A DNA stretch of 64,000 nucleotides from CBDAMZ01 sp965197375 (GTDB lineage Bacteria > Acidobacteriota > Vicinamibacteria > Vicinamibacterales > UBA8438), in NCBI GenBank assembly GCA_965197375.1, contig CBDAMZ010000010.1, forward strand, positions 739,530-803,529, written 5' to 3'. The notes beneath the pieces were generated by a model that saw only the letters and a list, made by a program, of their open reading frames with translations, was not told the origin of the DNA and did not search any database. Below are positions 28,380 to 37,518 of this stretch, piece after piece. The translations under genes were made by a program, and so were the position numbers. How positions within the stretch are numbered: the first letter of the stretch is position 1; every line of letters starts with the position of its first letter.

Positions 28380-28517
28380 CTATCGCGCGCGGCTCTTTAA
28401 ATAGTCTACCGGGTTCCAGATGCCCCCACCTTCGGGGCGGTTCGCGTAGAACCGCCTATCGGCCGAGGCGCCCTCGCGGATGGTTCGGTGCGTCACCGTA
28501 GTCATAACAAGCAGCAC
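28380..28517 (-). CDS. Candidate small open reading frame after the propeller gene
   Basis: A frame running from GTG 28517 (or ATG 28505) to TAG at 28380-28382 would encode 45 (or 41) residues. It has a hydrophobic start (VLLVMTTVTHRT) and a protein-like end (FYANRPEGGGIWNPVDYLKS). It lies 11 bp beyond the propeller stop. The same DNA contains a perfect 8-bp stem (28436-28443 with 28449-28456), which could instead be a transcript-end structure. No ribosome-binding site is obvious. Confidence 0.25.
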   Translation of the reverse strand: MLLVMTTVTHRTIREGASADRRFYANRPEGGGIWNPVDYLKSRAR

Positions 28518-28528
28518 GAAGGCAACAG

Positions 28529-29872
28529 CTAGGGAGGCTCGGCCAGCGACGCGCGAATGATTTCGCGGCCGTTCCGCGCGACGATGTGCTTGTTCGCGTA
28601 GGCAGGATAGGACCAGAGCACCGCGCCGAACTCCCGGCGTCGTGATGCTGGATGGGTCGGCTCCAGAAGCTTGGTCCGGCTGATCTCTTCAAAGCCCTGA
28701 GGCGAAAACCGACCAATGATCAGCTCACCTCGGTCGTTATTAATGAAATAGCGGTCGCCGTTACGCACGAAGAAAGCGGTCGACCAGCGTACGTTCTCAC
28801 GCGTAACTGTCATACTCTCCCAGACGCGCTCGCCCGTGTGTGCATCGAGGCAGCGGAGTTGGCCGTAGCTGTCGATCCCGTAGACGTAGTCTCCCTGGAT
28901 CACAGGGGTGTTGGTCACTGCGTGCAGCTTGTCGGTACGGACTTCGTTTCCTCCCTCACTCTTCCATACCAGTGTCGCCCCCGGTCGATCAGTGCCGAGC
29001 CGAAACATGCGCGAGCCGTTGTACATGGCGGAAACTAGTAAGCGGCGCCCGCTGAGTACCGGCGTCGCAATCGTCATCCCATACGACACCTCGAACGGCT
29101 CTTCCCACAGAGTCTCGCCAAACTCGGGATCCAATGCCGTGATCGCACGCGGGTGCCAGATGATCAACTGCCGCTGGCCACCCACGTTGAAGATGATCGG
29201 CGAGTTGTAACCGGGCTCCCAGTCCGACGATAACGCCCGCCAAATTTCTTCACCGGTGTACTTGTCGAAGGCAACTACTTTAGCGTCCGGCTCGCCGCCG
29301 ACCAGGCAGATGAGCCGATCGCCGTCAACCACCGGAGCGGCCGGCATGCCCCAAAAGGGCACCTCGGCGGCGTAGTCACGAACGTAGTCTTTCTGCCACA
29401 GCACCTCGCCCGTTGCCACGTCGAGAGCGAACAGTCGCCCCATCGCACCCTGAACATAGACCCGGTTGGCATCAACGGTCGGGGTGGCACGTGGTCCGAT
29501 CGCATACGCCATCTGTATACCCGCGTAGTTAGTCTTCCATTCGTGCGTCCAGAGGATCTGGCCGCTGGCTTCGTCAAGCGCGACGACCCGTTCGACAAAA
29601 TCGAGCGCCTGAACCCGCCGTCCGTCGACGACGAAGACGCGCCCGCCGGCCACTGCCGGGCCCGCGTAGCCGTCGTTGATCGGCACCCGCCACCGAACGT
29701 GCAGCCCGCCCTCGGGAAACCGTTCGAGGATCCCCGTCTCGTGCCATACGCCGAGTCGCCCCTTCCCGCGAAACTCGGGCCAGTCGTCAGCTGACACGGC
29801 CACTGCCGACACCATAATGCCGATGGCGGCCAAGAACCATGCGATCCGGTGAACCCTTCTGGGGTTCCTCAT
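28529..29872 (-). CDS. Secreted PQQ-binding-like beta-propeller protein
   Basis: 447 residues from ATG 29872, giving a good signal peptide (IAWFLAAIGIMVSAVAVSA). Blade motifs recur: GGLHVRWRVPINDGYAGPAVAGGRVFVVDGRR, GQILWTHEWKTNYAGI, GEVLWQKDYV, GEEIWRALSSDWEPGYNSP and GERVWESMTV. It resembles the plus-strand propeller at 26479 in family but differs in detail. It is probably extracytoplasmic. The function is unknown, and PQQ binding is not demonstrable because the dehydrogenase active-site Asp/Asn pattern is not recognisable. It lies 24 bp downstream of the RidA-like gene. Confidence 0.82.
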   Translation of the reverse strand: MRNPRRVHRIAWFLAAIGIMVSAVAVSADDWPEFRGKGRLGVWHETGILERFPEGGLHVRWRVPINDGYAGPAVAGGRVFVVDGRRVQALDFVERVVALDEASGQILWTHEWKTNYAGIQMAYAIGPRATPTVDANRVYVQGAMGRLFALDVATGEVLWQKDYVRDYAAEVPFWGMPAAPVVDGDRLICLVGGEPDAKVVAFDKYTGEEIWRALSSDWEPGYNSPIIFNVGGQRQLIIWHPRAITALDPEFGETLWEEPFEVSYGMTIATPVLSGRRLLVSAMYNGSRMFRLGTDRPGATLVWKSEGGNEVRTDKLHAVTNTPVIQGDYVYGIDSYGQLRCLDAHTGERVWESMTVTRENVRWSTAFFVRNGDRYFINNDRGELIIGRFSPQGFEEISRTKLLEPTHPASRRREFGAVLWSYPAYANKHIVARNGREIIRASLAEPP

Positions 29873-29896
29873 GACTACCCCTAGATCATGCACCGC

Positions 29897-30367
29897 TCAC
29901 CCCCTGACCGCTATCCCCATCACCTCAAACCGACCGCCACGCAGCAGCGGGCCAGACCCGATGAATGCGCGTGCTGGCGGCGCTTCAGTGAAGTAGGTCG
30001 TGTAGATCGTGTTGAACCGCCCGTACAGCGAGACATCCGAGCAGAACACCTGAATGCTGACAAGGTCGTCCATCGTCATGTCCGCTTCTGCGAGCACCGC
30101 AGTGATTCCGTCGAGGATCAGGCGCACCTCATGCTCGACGCGTCCAGGCGGACGACCAGTCTCCGGATCAAGACCGAGCCGGCCGGCGACGTACAAGGTG
30201 TCGCCGACCATAACGGCGTCGCTGAAAGGTGCTTGCGTCGTGCGCCCAGGTAAATTAATGATGCGCTTACCCGACGAGCCCTGCACGGCAACAACCGCGC
30301 CCACGACACCAACCACGACCAACCCCAACACCAGTCCCACGAAGAATCCGCCACGCAATCTTGTCAT
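29897..30367 (-). CDS. RidA-family protein with N-terminal membrane anchor
   Basis: 156 residues. The start is placed at ATG 30367, because GGAGG sits five bases before it. The ATG at 30379 would include that site in the coding region. The first 25 residues are a hydrophobic anchor or signal (GGFFVGLVLGLVVVGVVGAVV), which is unusual for RidA. The mature part is a complete RidA/YjgF domain: VMVGDTLYVAGRLGLDPETG, the Arg in PPARAFIGSG and the Glu in RFEVMGIAV match the canonical active-site positions. An exported enamine/imine deaminase or a binding protein is possible. The leader is shared with the next gene upstream (see repeat entries). Confidence 0.82.
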   Translation of the reverse strand: MTRLRGGFFVGLVLGLVVVGVVGAVVAVQGSSGKRIINLPGRTTQAPFSDAVMVGDTLYVAGRLGLDPETGRPPGRVEHEVRLILDGITAVLAEADMTMDDLVSIQVFCSDVSLYGRFNTIYTTYFTEAPPARAFIGSGPLLRGGRFEVMGIAVRG

Positions 30368-30470
30368 ATCGTCCTCCATCCAACGTGGTCAGCCGTCTCG
30401 TCCAAGGGGCAAGACCGGTTGTCTTCCGTCCTTCCAGATCGCGATGCGCCCGGGCCGCATGCTCCAGGCG
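30310..30470 (-). repeat. Duplicated leader segment, copy A (internally deleted)
   Basis: This stretch covers the RidA-like signal region, ribosome-binding site and upstream spacer. It closely matches 32375-32605: GAAGAATCCG, GTCGTCCTCCAT, then a shared spacer, then TCCAGATCGCGATGCGCCCG. The last part is the reverse strand of the quinone oxidoreductase C-terminus (ARAHRDLEGRKTTG is still readable on the minus strand). About 85 bp present in copy B are missing here. It is therefore a relic of a segmental duplication rather than a gene. Confidence 0.8.
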
Positions 30471-30541
30471 GAGCCGCCCACGATAGCCACGATTACAATG
30501 ACCATCACGCAGTTTTGGGCCAGGTTTTAGACTTCGCGCTC

Positions 30542-32422
30542 CTACCATCCCACCGCGTACATCATCCGTCGCACGTCGGCGCCGGCCATCATCGTTCCGA
30601 CCTCAGAATTAACCAAAACCCCTTGCATGTTACCGAATGCGTACTCCCCCACTGTTTCCACAATGTGCCCCATCGCCTCGAGGTCAGCCCCCACCTGGGG
30701 AGCCATCCGCGCCTCGATCCTGACCGTGATATCTGCTCCTGGGCGGTAGAAATTCGGGTTGGCGCTCAGCGCAATTCTCGGCGCCTCGATCGCCTCCTGG
30801 ATGCCCATTCCGAAATCGATAATGTTCAGCAACACTTGGAACTGTGTCTGCCCGATGGTTTCTCCACCTGGCGTCCCAAGTGCCAGAAAGAAAGCGCCGT
30901 CCTTCATGACCAGAGTCGGCGAGTTGTTGAGAATTGGAATCTGACCACCACGCGCGTAGTTAACATCATCAGGATACGGCGACGTCGAACCGTGGCGGGT
31001 GCCGTTATTGAAAAACAACCCCGTGGTCCCTACGATGACGCCGGTGCCCCAGCGGCTACCCAGGGTTGGCGTGCAAACAACGACGTTACCCTGGCCGTCA
31101 ACGACCGAAAAACTGGTAGTGCTCCCTGGGTAGCTTCGATCGGACCGAACTGAACCGTATGTCGCCACAGACCGCCGATCGACCGTTCGTGCTCCCGGCG
31201 GGTTGCCGTGATCCGGCTGCTCCATCGCACGTCCAGGCTGAATCAGCGTGACTCTGGTCTCCGCGAATTCCTTCGAGAGCATGCCCGCCGTCGGCATGTC
31301 AGTCATCTTCGGATCTGCGACGAAGTGATAGATGTCCGCCTTGGCTACCTTGATCGACTCGGCGATCAGGTGCAGCGCCTGCGACGAGTTGTGACCGAGT
31401 GACGCAAGGTCGAAGTGCTCCATCAGGTTGAGCTGCATCGTCACTTCGAGCCCGCCGCGCGATGTCGAGGGACTAGAGTAGACGTCGTAGCCTCGGTAAG
31501 TGACGTGCGCCGGCTCGGCCCAAATCGGCTCGTAGCTGGCGAAGTCTTCTCGGGTAAAGAGACCGCCGTTCTGTTGATAGAAGCGAGCCATCTCACGCGC
31601 GATGTCCCCTCGGTAGAACCGATCAAAAGCAGCCCGGAGTGATCGCCGCCGAGATGCACCATCGGCGATCGCGGTTTGTTCTGCCTCAATGAGCTTTTTG
31701 AAGGTCCGCGCCAGGTCCGAATAGGCGAATAACTCCCCCACCACCGGCGACTCGCCGGTCGGGAAGAACACGGCTCGGGTTGTCTCGAATCGTTCCAAGA
31801 GCTCCCGTGACTGCTCGATCGAGTCGGCGACAAGCGGCGCTAGCGGATGGCCGTCCTCCGCGTACTCCACGGCAGGCTCCAGCACCTGAGCAAGTTCCAT
31901 CGTGCCGAATCGTTCAAGGAGCGCGACCCAGCCGCCGAACAGCCCCGGGACCACCCCCGCCCTCATGCCGCGCGCCAAGTCCTCAGCCGTGACTTCACTC
32001 GCATCAAGTGCCGCCGGGGCCGCGCCCGACGCGTTTAGCGAATAGACCTGTCCGCTATCGGCCTCGTAGATTGTCATGAAGCCGTTCCCGCCCGCCCCAG
32101 ACATCATCGGCTCAACTAGGTTCAGGGTGGCAAAGACGGCAACAGCCGCATCCGCGGCTGTCCCACCCTGGAGCAGGATGCGCATGCCCGCCATCGAGGC
32201 TAGTGGGTGCCCCGCGGTGACCAACCCGTTGGTCCCTGCCACAGCCGGGCGATGTGCAACCAGTCCGTCGGTAATCGGCTTGGCCGACAGTGACAATGAC
32301 GACTCGGACCCCGTCTCTGTCTGAATTACGGTACCACCAGAGCAGGCACCCAAGGCTAGCGCGCCCAGCACGAGCAGGGGCAGCATCAGTCCTACGAAGA
32401 ATCCGTTACACAGTCTTGTCAC
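30542..32422 (-). CDS. ggt: Gamma-glutamyltransferase family lipoprotein
   Basis: 626 residues from GTG 32422, chosen because GGAGG lies five bases upstream; an ATG at 32434 would add MEDD. The signal sequence ends in the lipobox LGAC, so a periplasmic lipoprotein is likely. GGT motifs: GGTAADAAVAVFATLNLVEP, MSGAGGNGFM, and the autoprocessing/catalytic Thr in GSTTSFSVVD, with the lid and small-subunit motifs GSRWGTGV and LALGTPGG. It should cleave gamma-glutamyl bonds (glutathione or related). Regular family length. Its leader is a duplicate of that of the RidA-like gene downstream. Confidence 0.9.
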   Translation of the reverse strand: MTRLCNGFFVGLMLPLLVLGALALGACSGGTVIQTETGSESSLSLSAKPITDGLVAHRPAVAGTNGLVTAGHPLASMAGMRILLQGGTAADAAVAVFATLNLVEPMMSGAGGNGFMTIYEADSGQVYSLNASGAAPAALDASEVTAEDLARGMRAGVVPGLFGGWVALLERFGTMELAQVLEPAVEYAEDGHPLAPLVADSIEQSRELLERFETTRAVFFPTGESPVVGELFAYSDLARTFKKLIEAEQTAIADGASRRRSLRAAFDRFYRGDIAREMARFYQQNGGLFTREDFASYEPIWAEPAHVTYRGYDVYSSPSTSRGGLEVTMQLNLMEHFDLASLGHNSSQALHLIAESIKVAKADIYHFVADPKMTDMPTAGMLSKEFAETRVTLIQPGRAMEQPDHGNPPGARTVDRRSVATYGSVRSDRSYPGSTTSFSVVDGQGNVVVCTPTLGSRWGTGVIVGTTGLFFNNGTRHGSTSPYPDDVNYARGGQIPILNNSPTLVMKDGAFFLALGTPGGETIGQTQFQVLLNIIDFGMGIQEAIEAPRIALSANPNFYRPGADITVRIEARMAPQVGADLEAMGHIVETVGEYAFGNMQGVLVNSEVGTMMAGADVRRMMYAVGW

Positions 32423-32605
32423 GTCGTCCTCCATCTAACGTGGCCCGCCGTTTCGTCCAAGGGACGAGAGCGGGCGGCGCCTGTGGCTCTCAGCAAACCG
32501 TAGGTCAGGCACGTCAGCGATCTACAACCCAGTCAGCAAGACGGTCGACCCGGTCGTCTTCCGCCCTTCCAGATCGCGATGCGCCCGGGCCGCGTGTTCC
32601 AGCAT
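32375..32605 (-). repeat. Duplicated leader segment, copy B (intact)
   Basis: Contains, in minus-strand order, the 3' end of the quinone oxidoreductase gene, the full 99-bp spacer, the GGAGG site and the first codons of the gamma-glutamyltransferase signal peptide (TRLCNGFFVGLMLPL). Copy A at 30310-30470 encodes the very similar TRLRGGFFVGLVLGL. Copy B is in its natural context (complete flanking gene), so it is probably the parent. Confidence 0.8.
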
Positions 32606-33502
32606 GTAGGTCTGGTTTATCTCGATCTTGACGGCACCTGTCGCCACGACCTCGAACAGCTCTCGGGTGGTCTCTTCCAGCTCCAAGCGCGTGCGCGTGT
32701 AGGTAGCCAGCGTCGGCCTTGTGAGAAAGAGCGAGCCCTTCGCCGCAAGCACCCCGGGGCTGAAGGACTCAACCGCGCCCGACGCGTTCCCGAAGCTGAC
32801 CATCACGCCGCGTGGCCGCAGACAGTTAAGCGAATTCACGAAGGTGTCTTTGCCGACGGAGTCGTAGACAACCGACACGCCCTGTCCGTCGGTCAAATCC
32901 TTGACTCGCTCGACGAAGTTCTCTTGCGTGTAGACGATCGGATGTTCACAGCCATGCGCTTTCGCGAGCTCCGCCTTCTCACGCGTGCCGACGGTGCCGA
33001 TCACGGTCGCGCCCAGATGCTTCGCCCACTGACAAACAATCAGCCCGCAGCCGCCGGCCGCAGCGTGAACGAGAATCGTCTCGCCCGCCTTGACCGGATA
33101 CGTTCGGCGCAACAGGTACTGGGCCGTACATCCCTTGAGCATCATTGCGGCCGCATGCTCGTCGCTAATCCCGCCGGGGATCCGTACAAGGAGACGTGAC
33201 AGGATGAGCCGCCGCTGTGCATAGCCCCCCAAGCTCATGCAATAGGCTACCCGGTCACCGGGACTGACCTCGCTCACGCCGTCGCCAACCGCTTCGACAA
33301 CGCCGGCCGCCTCGTTCCCGATGATGGCTGGCATTGAGGGCACCGGATAAAGTCCGGTACGATGGTAGACATCGATGTAGTTAAGCCCGACGGCGGTTTG
33401 CCGGATTAGCGCCTCCCCCGGACCGGGCGGGGCAATTTCGACCTCCCCCCATTTCAAGACGTCTGGACCACCGAGTTCATGGATACGTATGGCGCAAGTC
33501 AT
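32522..33502 (-). CDS. qor: NADPH:quinone oxidoreductase, zeta-crystallin type
   Basis: 326 residues. The MDR fold has GLNYIDVYHRTGLYP, NEAAGVVEAVGDGV and the nucleotide-binding AAAGGCGLIVCQWAKHLGATVIGTVGT, and lacks the zinc ligands of alcohol dehydrogenases. The C-terminus QTYMLEHAARAHRDLEGRKTTG is typical of Qor. It reduces quinones one electron at a time or acts on other carbonyls. It lies upstream of the gamma-glutamyltransferase. The 286 bp before its start, shared with the divergent multicopper oxidase, hold no supported gene, only a 10-bp inverted repeat. Confidence 0.93.
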   Translation of the reverse strand: MTCAIRIHELGGPDVLKWGEVEIAPPGPGEALIRQTAVGLNYIDVYHRTGLYPVPSMPAIIGNEAAGVVEAVGDGVSEVSPGDRVAYCMSLGGYAQRRLILSRLLVRIPGGISDEHAAAMMLKGCTAQYLLRRTYPVKAGETILVHAAAGGCGLIVCQWAKHLGATVIGTVGTREKAELAKAHGCEHPIVYTQENFVERVKDLTDGQGVSVVYDSVGKDTFVNSLNCLRPRGVMVSFGNASGAVESFSPGVLAAKGSLFLTRPTLATYTRTRLELEETTRELFEVVATGAVKIEINQTYMLEHAARAHRDLEGRKTTGSTVLLTGL

Positions 33503-33788
33503 CGATCACTCACACGTGTCGGGAAACATCCTGGTGGGCGATCCTGGCAGCCCGTTTTATGATTATGGTCGCATTCGACTACCGATGCATCCCTCCAGCG
33601 GTATTGCTCGTCGGTCGAATACTCCCGGCGTGCTCGCCCCTCGCGGGACTGACGTTTCGGCGTCCTGGTCGCCGGCCATAATCATGGAATGAATCACTCT
33701 AGTCCCGCGACGGTAACAGCTGCCGAACCCGAGGAGCTCGGCTTGCCTGCTGCGTGACAAGCTACGTTGGTTTCCTGCAGACTGTCGA

Positions 33789-35981
33789 GTGACGCGATGC
33801 GGACAGCGAGATTTACCGGTCAGTGGGCCGTCCTGTTCGGCTTCCTCCACGTGCGCCGCGATGGGTCTCCCTCACGCGTCCCAGACGCGGCCGCAGGCAA
33901 CGCCCAGTGCGTGTACAGGGGACGACGGCGCGGCCGAGCCGAACACCGATCTCTACCGCATTGAGCTGTTCCACACGCCGGACTTTCCGGACGCGTTTGG
34001 CCACGCGGTGCTCGGTCGGACACCTTCGCCGTTCGGGACCCGCGTGTCAGCCGACGGGCGCCACGAGTTCGACGTCACGCTGAACATCAGCGGCTTGCCG
34101 GACCCGTCGACAATCGGCGCCTACTCGACCTACGTCGCGTGGACGACCACGCCGCTCATGCGTCCCATCCTAAACCTCGGCGTCGTCGGTAACGGGCGTA
34201 CGCGTGTCGGTCATATTGGGTTTAACAAGTTCTTGATTCTCGTCACAGCCGAGGCCACCGCTGGGGGTGACAGCTGGCAGGGACGCATCGTGCTGCGCGG
34301 CATCTCGGCCAGCATGCGGATGGAGCCCGAGGACCTGCTCCAACTCACCGGCATAGCCGGTAATCGTCGCCGCGCGATCGACGAGGTGCGGGATCTCGCG
34401 GCCTTCGGCTGGGTGGCCCCGCCACCACATCCGTCGGTCGAGATGATGCCCGGCGTCGGTGACCTACGGCCGGCCGTCGACCCGTACCTACCCGAGACGC
34501 CGGGTGGCGATCCGGCACCCACGGCTCGACCGAACGAGGTGATCAACCTTCCGGACGGTGGCACACTCGACCTTGACGCGTCCTTCGTCGAGCGGACGAT
34601 CAACGGACACACGTTCACGATGTACGGGTTCAACGGCCAGTACCCAGGTCCGCTCATTCGCGTCCCGCAGGACGCGACGATCACGGTGAACTTTACGAAC
34701 CGGCTCGATTTGCCGACCGCCATCCACTGGCACGGTATCCGCCTGGACAACCGCTTCGATGGGGTGCCTGGTGTCACCCAGGATCCCGTTCCGCCGCAGG
34801 GCTCCTTCCAGTACCGCATACATTTCCCAGACGCCGGCATCTACTGGTATCACCCGCATCACCGCGAAGACATCCAACAAGACCTCGGTCTCTACGGTAA
34901 CATGCGCGTTGACGCACGTGACCCCGACTACTTCGGACCCGTGAACCGAGAAGAAGTACTGATGTTCGACGACCTGTTGATCGCGGACAACGGCTCCGCG
35001 CTCGTCCCGTTCGGTCGCGAACGCGCGACGTATGCTTTAATGGGACGTTTCGGTAACGTGTTCCTAGTCAACGGGGAACCAGATTACACGCAAATGGTCG
35101 ATCGCGGTGATGTCGTCAGGTTCTTCCTCACCAACGTCTCGAATACCCGAACCTTTAATCTGTCGTTCGGCAACGCCACAATCAAGCTTGTTGGCTCCGA
35201 CGTCGGGAAGTTCGAGCGTGAGACATGGGTAGAGAGCGTCGTCATTGCCCCAGCCGAACGGTACATCGTTGAGGTTCGCTTTCCGGAGACGGGAGAGGTG
35301 CCGCTCCTCAACCAGACTCAAAGCATCGACCACGTCTACGGGAATTTCTTCCCAGAGGCGGCGAGGCTTGGGCGAATCACGGTACGCGACGTGCCGGCAC
35401 GGCCGGATCACACCACGACGTTCGACACCTTGCACACCCATGCCGACGTGGTGGCTGACATCGATCCGTATCGGGCTGACTTCGACCGCCCAGTTGACCA
35501 CCGTCTCTTGCTGACCCTTCAGGTGAAAGGACTACCCTATCCGCTAGAAACGCTTCTCAATCTCGACTCGACCTACTTCAACCCGGTTGAGTGGAGCGGC
35601 ACGATGCCACGGATGAATTGGGTAACGACGGCCGACCAGGTCAACTGGATCCTGCGGGACGAAGACACCGGGCTGGAAAATACGGAAATCGACTGGTCAT
35701 TCGGCGTTGGTGACAGCGTGAAGATCCGAGTGCGTAACGATCGCACGGCGGTACACGCAATGCAACACCCGATTCACATCCATGGCCAGCGGTTTCTAGG
35801 GTTGTCGCAAGACGGCGTCACTAATGACAATTTGGTGTGGAAAGACACGATGTTGCTGCCGGTCGGCTCGACCGCCGACATCCTGCTGGAGTTGTCAAAC
35901 CCTGGACGTTGGATGCTACATTGTCATATCGCTGAGCATCTCGAATCTGGGATGAAGCTGGTATTCACGGTCGAGCCGTAG
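33789..35981 (+). CDS. Multicopper oxidase with an extra N-terminal domain
   Basis: 730 residues from GTG 33789. All copper-ligand motifs are present: IHWHG (near residue 315), WYHPHH (near 355), HPIHIHG (near 659) and HCHIAEHLESGM (near 711) with a Met axial ligand for type 1 copper. About 190 residues precede the first cupredoxin domain. They include HEFDVTLNISGLPDPSTIGAYSTYVAWTTTPL, which I cannot assign to a named family. The first 25 codons do not form a signal peptide in this frame. The frame from ATG 33797 does (GQWAVLFGFL), so a single-base shift near 33840-33850 is likely. Secreted or periplasmic copper oxidation is expected. Confidence 0.87.
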   Translation: MTRCGQRDLPVSGPSCSASSTCAAMGLPHASQTRPQATPSACTGDDGAAEPNTDLYRIELFHTPDFPDAFGHAVLGRTPSPFGTRVSADGRHEFDVTLNISGLPDPSTIGAYSTYVAWTTTPLMRPILNLGVVGNGRTRVGHIGFNKFLILVTAEATAGGDSWQGRIVLRGISASMRMEPEDLLQLTGIAGNRRRAIDEVRDLAAFGWVAPPPHPSVEMMPGVGDLRPAVDPYLPETPGGDPAPTARPNEVINLPDGGTLDLDASFVERTINGHTFTMYGFNGQYPGPLIRVPQDATITVNFTNRLDLPTAIHWHGIRLDNRFDGVPGVTQDPVPPQGSFQYRIHFPDAGIYWYHPHHREDIQQDLGLYGNMRVDARDPDYFGPVNREEVLMFDDLLIADNGSALVPFGRERATYALMGRFGNVFLVNGEPDYTQMVDRGDVVRFFLTNVSNTRTFNLSFGNATIKLVGSDVGKFERETWVESVVIAPAERYIVEVRFPETGEVPLLNQTQSIDHVYGNFFPEAARLGRITVRDVPARPDHTTTFDTLHTHADVVADIDPYRADFDRPVDHRLLLTLQVKGLPYPLETLLNLDSTYFNPVEWSGTMPRMNWVTTADQVNWILRDEDTGLENTEIDWSFGVGDSVKIRVRNDRTAVHAMQHPIHIHGQRFLGLSQDGVTNDNLVWKDTMLLPVGSTADILLELSNPGRWMLHCHIAEHLESGMKLVFTVEP

Positions 35982-36086
35982 ACGTTCAGGTAGAGGTCGT
36001 GGATCCTGGAATGACTCTCTAGGACCGCTGAAAGACCGCCAGACTGGAGTACAGGTGAACGGACGATCAACGTTAAGGAGTGTCAA

Positions 36087-37508
36087 ATGGGAAGGATTAC
36101 CGCAGTAGGCACGTTGATAGCGCTACTCACGGCCGGCGTGTCGTTCGCGCAGCCGGCCCCGTCCCTCTCCGATGAGGTCCGCGAGTTCGTCCAGGTCGAT
36201 GCCGCGGTCGTGGCATTAACCCACGTCCAGTTAGTCGACGGCACCGGTGCACCGGCCGCGAGTGATCAAACAATCGTCATCCGGAACGGGCGAATCGCAA
36301 CAGTGGGTCCCAGCAGCACAGTGCCCGTTCCAGACGGCGCCGACGTGCTCGACCTCGCCGGACACACAGTAATTCCAGGCTTCGTCGGCCTTCATGATCA
36401 CACTTTCTACACGACCCGTGGCCGGCGGGTACAGCTCAACTTCAGCGCCCCGCGTCTGTATCTCGCCAGCGGGGTCACGACCATCCGCACAACAGGTGCG
36501 TTCTCCCCGTACAGCGAGCTGAACCTGAAACAGGCCATCCAAAATAGCGAGCGAGTCGGGCCGCGAATGTACATCACTGGGCCGTACATCTCTGGCGCCG
36601 GCGCTAGGGTACAAATGAAGGCGGTCGCGACACCTGAAGACGCCCGTCGGGTTGTTGCCTACTGAGCCGAGGAAGGGGTCGACTGGTTTAAGGCCTATAC
36701 GCGTATCGGCCACGACGAGCTGGCGGCCGCCATCGATGAAGCGCACCAGCGTGGCCTCAAGGTGACCGGCCATCTCTGTTCGGTCTCATTCCGCGAAGCA
36801 GTCGGCCTCGGTATCGACAACATCGAGCATGGCTTCCTTACCAATAGCGACTACGTCGAGGAAAAAGAACACGGGGTCTGCCCGCCAGGCGTCCGTCAGA
36901 GCCTGCTCGACATCGATCTCGAAGGCGAGGCGGTGCAGACGACCATCCGCGAGATGGTCGAGGCGAACGTCGCGATGACTTCAACGCTCGCCGTCTACGA
37001 GCTGAGCGTGCCGAATCGCCCTCCACTCGAGGATCGGGTGCTAGAAACGATGGCGCCCGGAGCGCGCGCCGAGTACCTACAGACACGGGATGAGATCGCT
37101 AGCTTCGACAAATCGCCGATGTCAACACTCTTCCCGAAGGCTCAGGCGTTCGAGAAAGCCTTCTTCGATGCTGGGGGCTTGCTGGCCGCCGGGGTCGATC
37201 CTACTGGCATGGGCGGAGCATTGCCTGGCTATGGCGACCAGCGGAACTACGAGTTGCTGATCGAAGCCGGCTTCACGCCGGAGCAGGTCATCCAGATCAT
37301 GACGCTGAACGGCGCGCGCGTCCTCGGCGAAGACGCCAGATTTGGATCGGTCAAAGTGGGCAAGCTCGCTGATCTGGTGGTTATCAAGGGCGACCCCGTG
37401 GCGCGGCACGCGGAGATCCGAAACGTCACCCTCGTCTTCAAGGAGGGGCTTGGATACAACTCGCCGAAGCTGATCGAGTCAGTCAAGGGACTCGTCGGCT
37501 TGCGTTGA
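36087..37508 (+). pseudogene. Amidohydrolase (imidazolonepropionase-like) with in-frame TGA
   Basis: ATG 36087 follows AAGGAG. The reading frame has a signal peptide and runs through to 37508, except for a TGA at 36663-36665. The two halves are in the same frame, and homology continues across it (RRVVAY stop AEEGVDWFKAY). Family members often have Trp here, so TGG to TGA is the simplest change. The metal site is otherwise intact: GLHDH, the carboxylated Lys of WFKAY, the His of VTGHL and NIEHGF, and the Asp of AAGVDP. About 473 residues if read through. Either a recent nonsense mutation or a base-calling error. Confidence 0.85.
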
Positions 37509-37518
37509 CTAGAACGTG

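Noticed and set aside
30389..30505. 38-codon frame with a hydrophobic start (MVIVIVAIVGG) on the minus strand
   Set aside because: Its second half is the duplicated oxidoreductase segment read in a different frame, so coding is probably incidental.
30267..30548. 93-codon minus-strand frame upstream of the RidA-like gene
   Set aside because: It is the duplicated relic of the quinone oxidoreductase 3' end running into the RidA-like gene in another frame.
33559..33685. 10-bp inverted repeat (ATGATTATGG / CCATAATCAT) between qor and the multicopper oxidase
   Set aside because: The arms are 107 bp apart and short; no insertion-sequence features or target duplication accompany them.
36663..36665. 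TGA read as tryptophan or selenocysteine in the amidohydrolase
   Set aside because: Other genes here end in TGA and use TGG for Trp, and no selenocysteine insertion hairpin is apparent after it; a mutation or base error is simpler.
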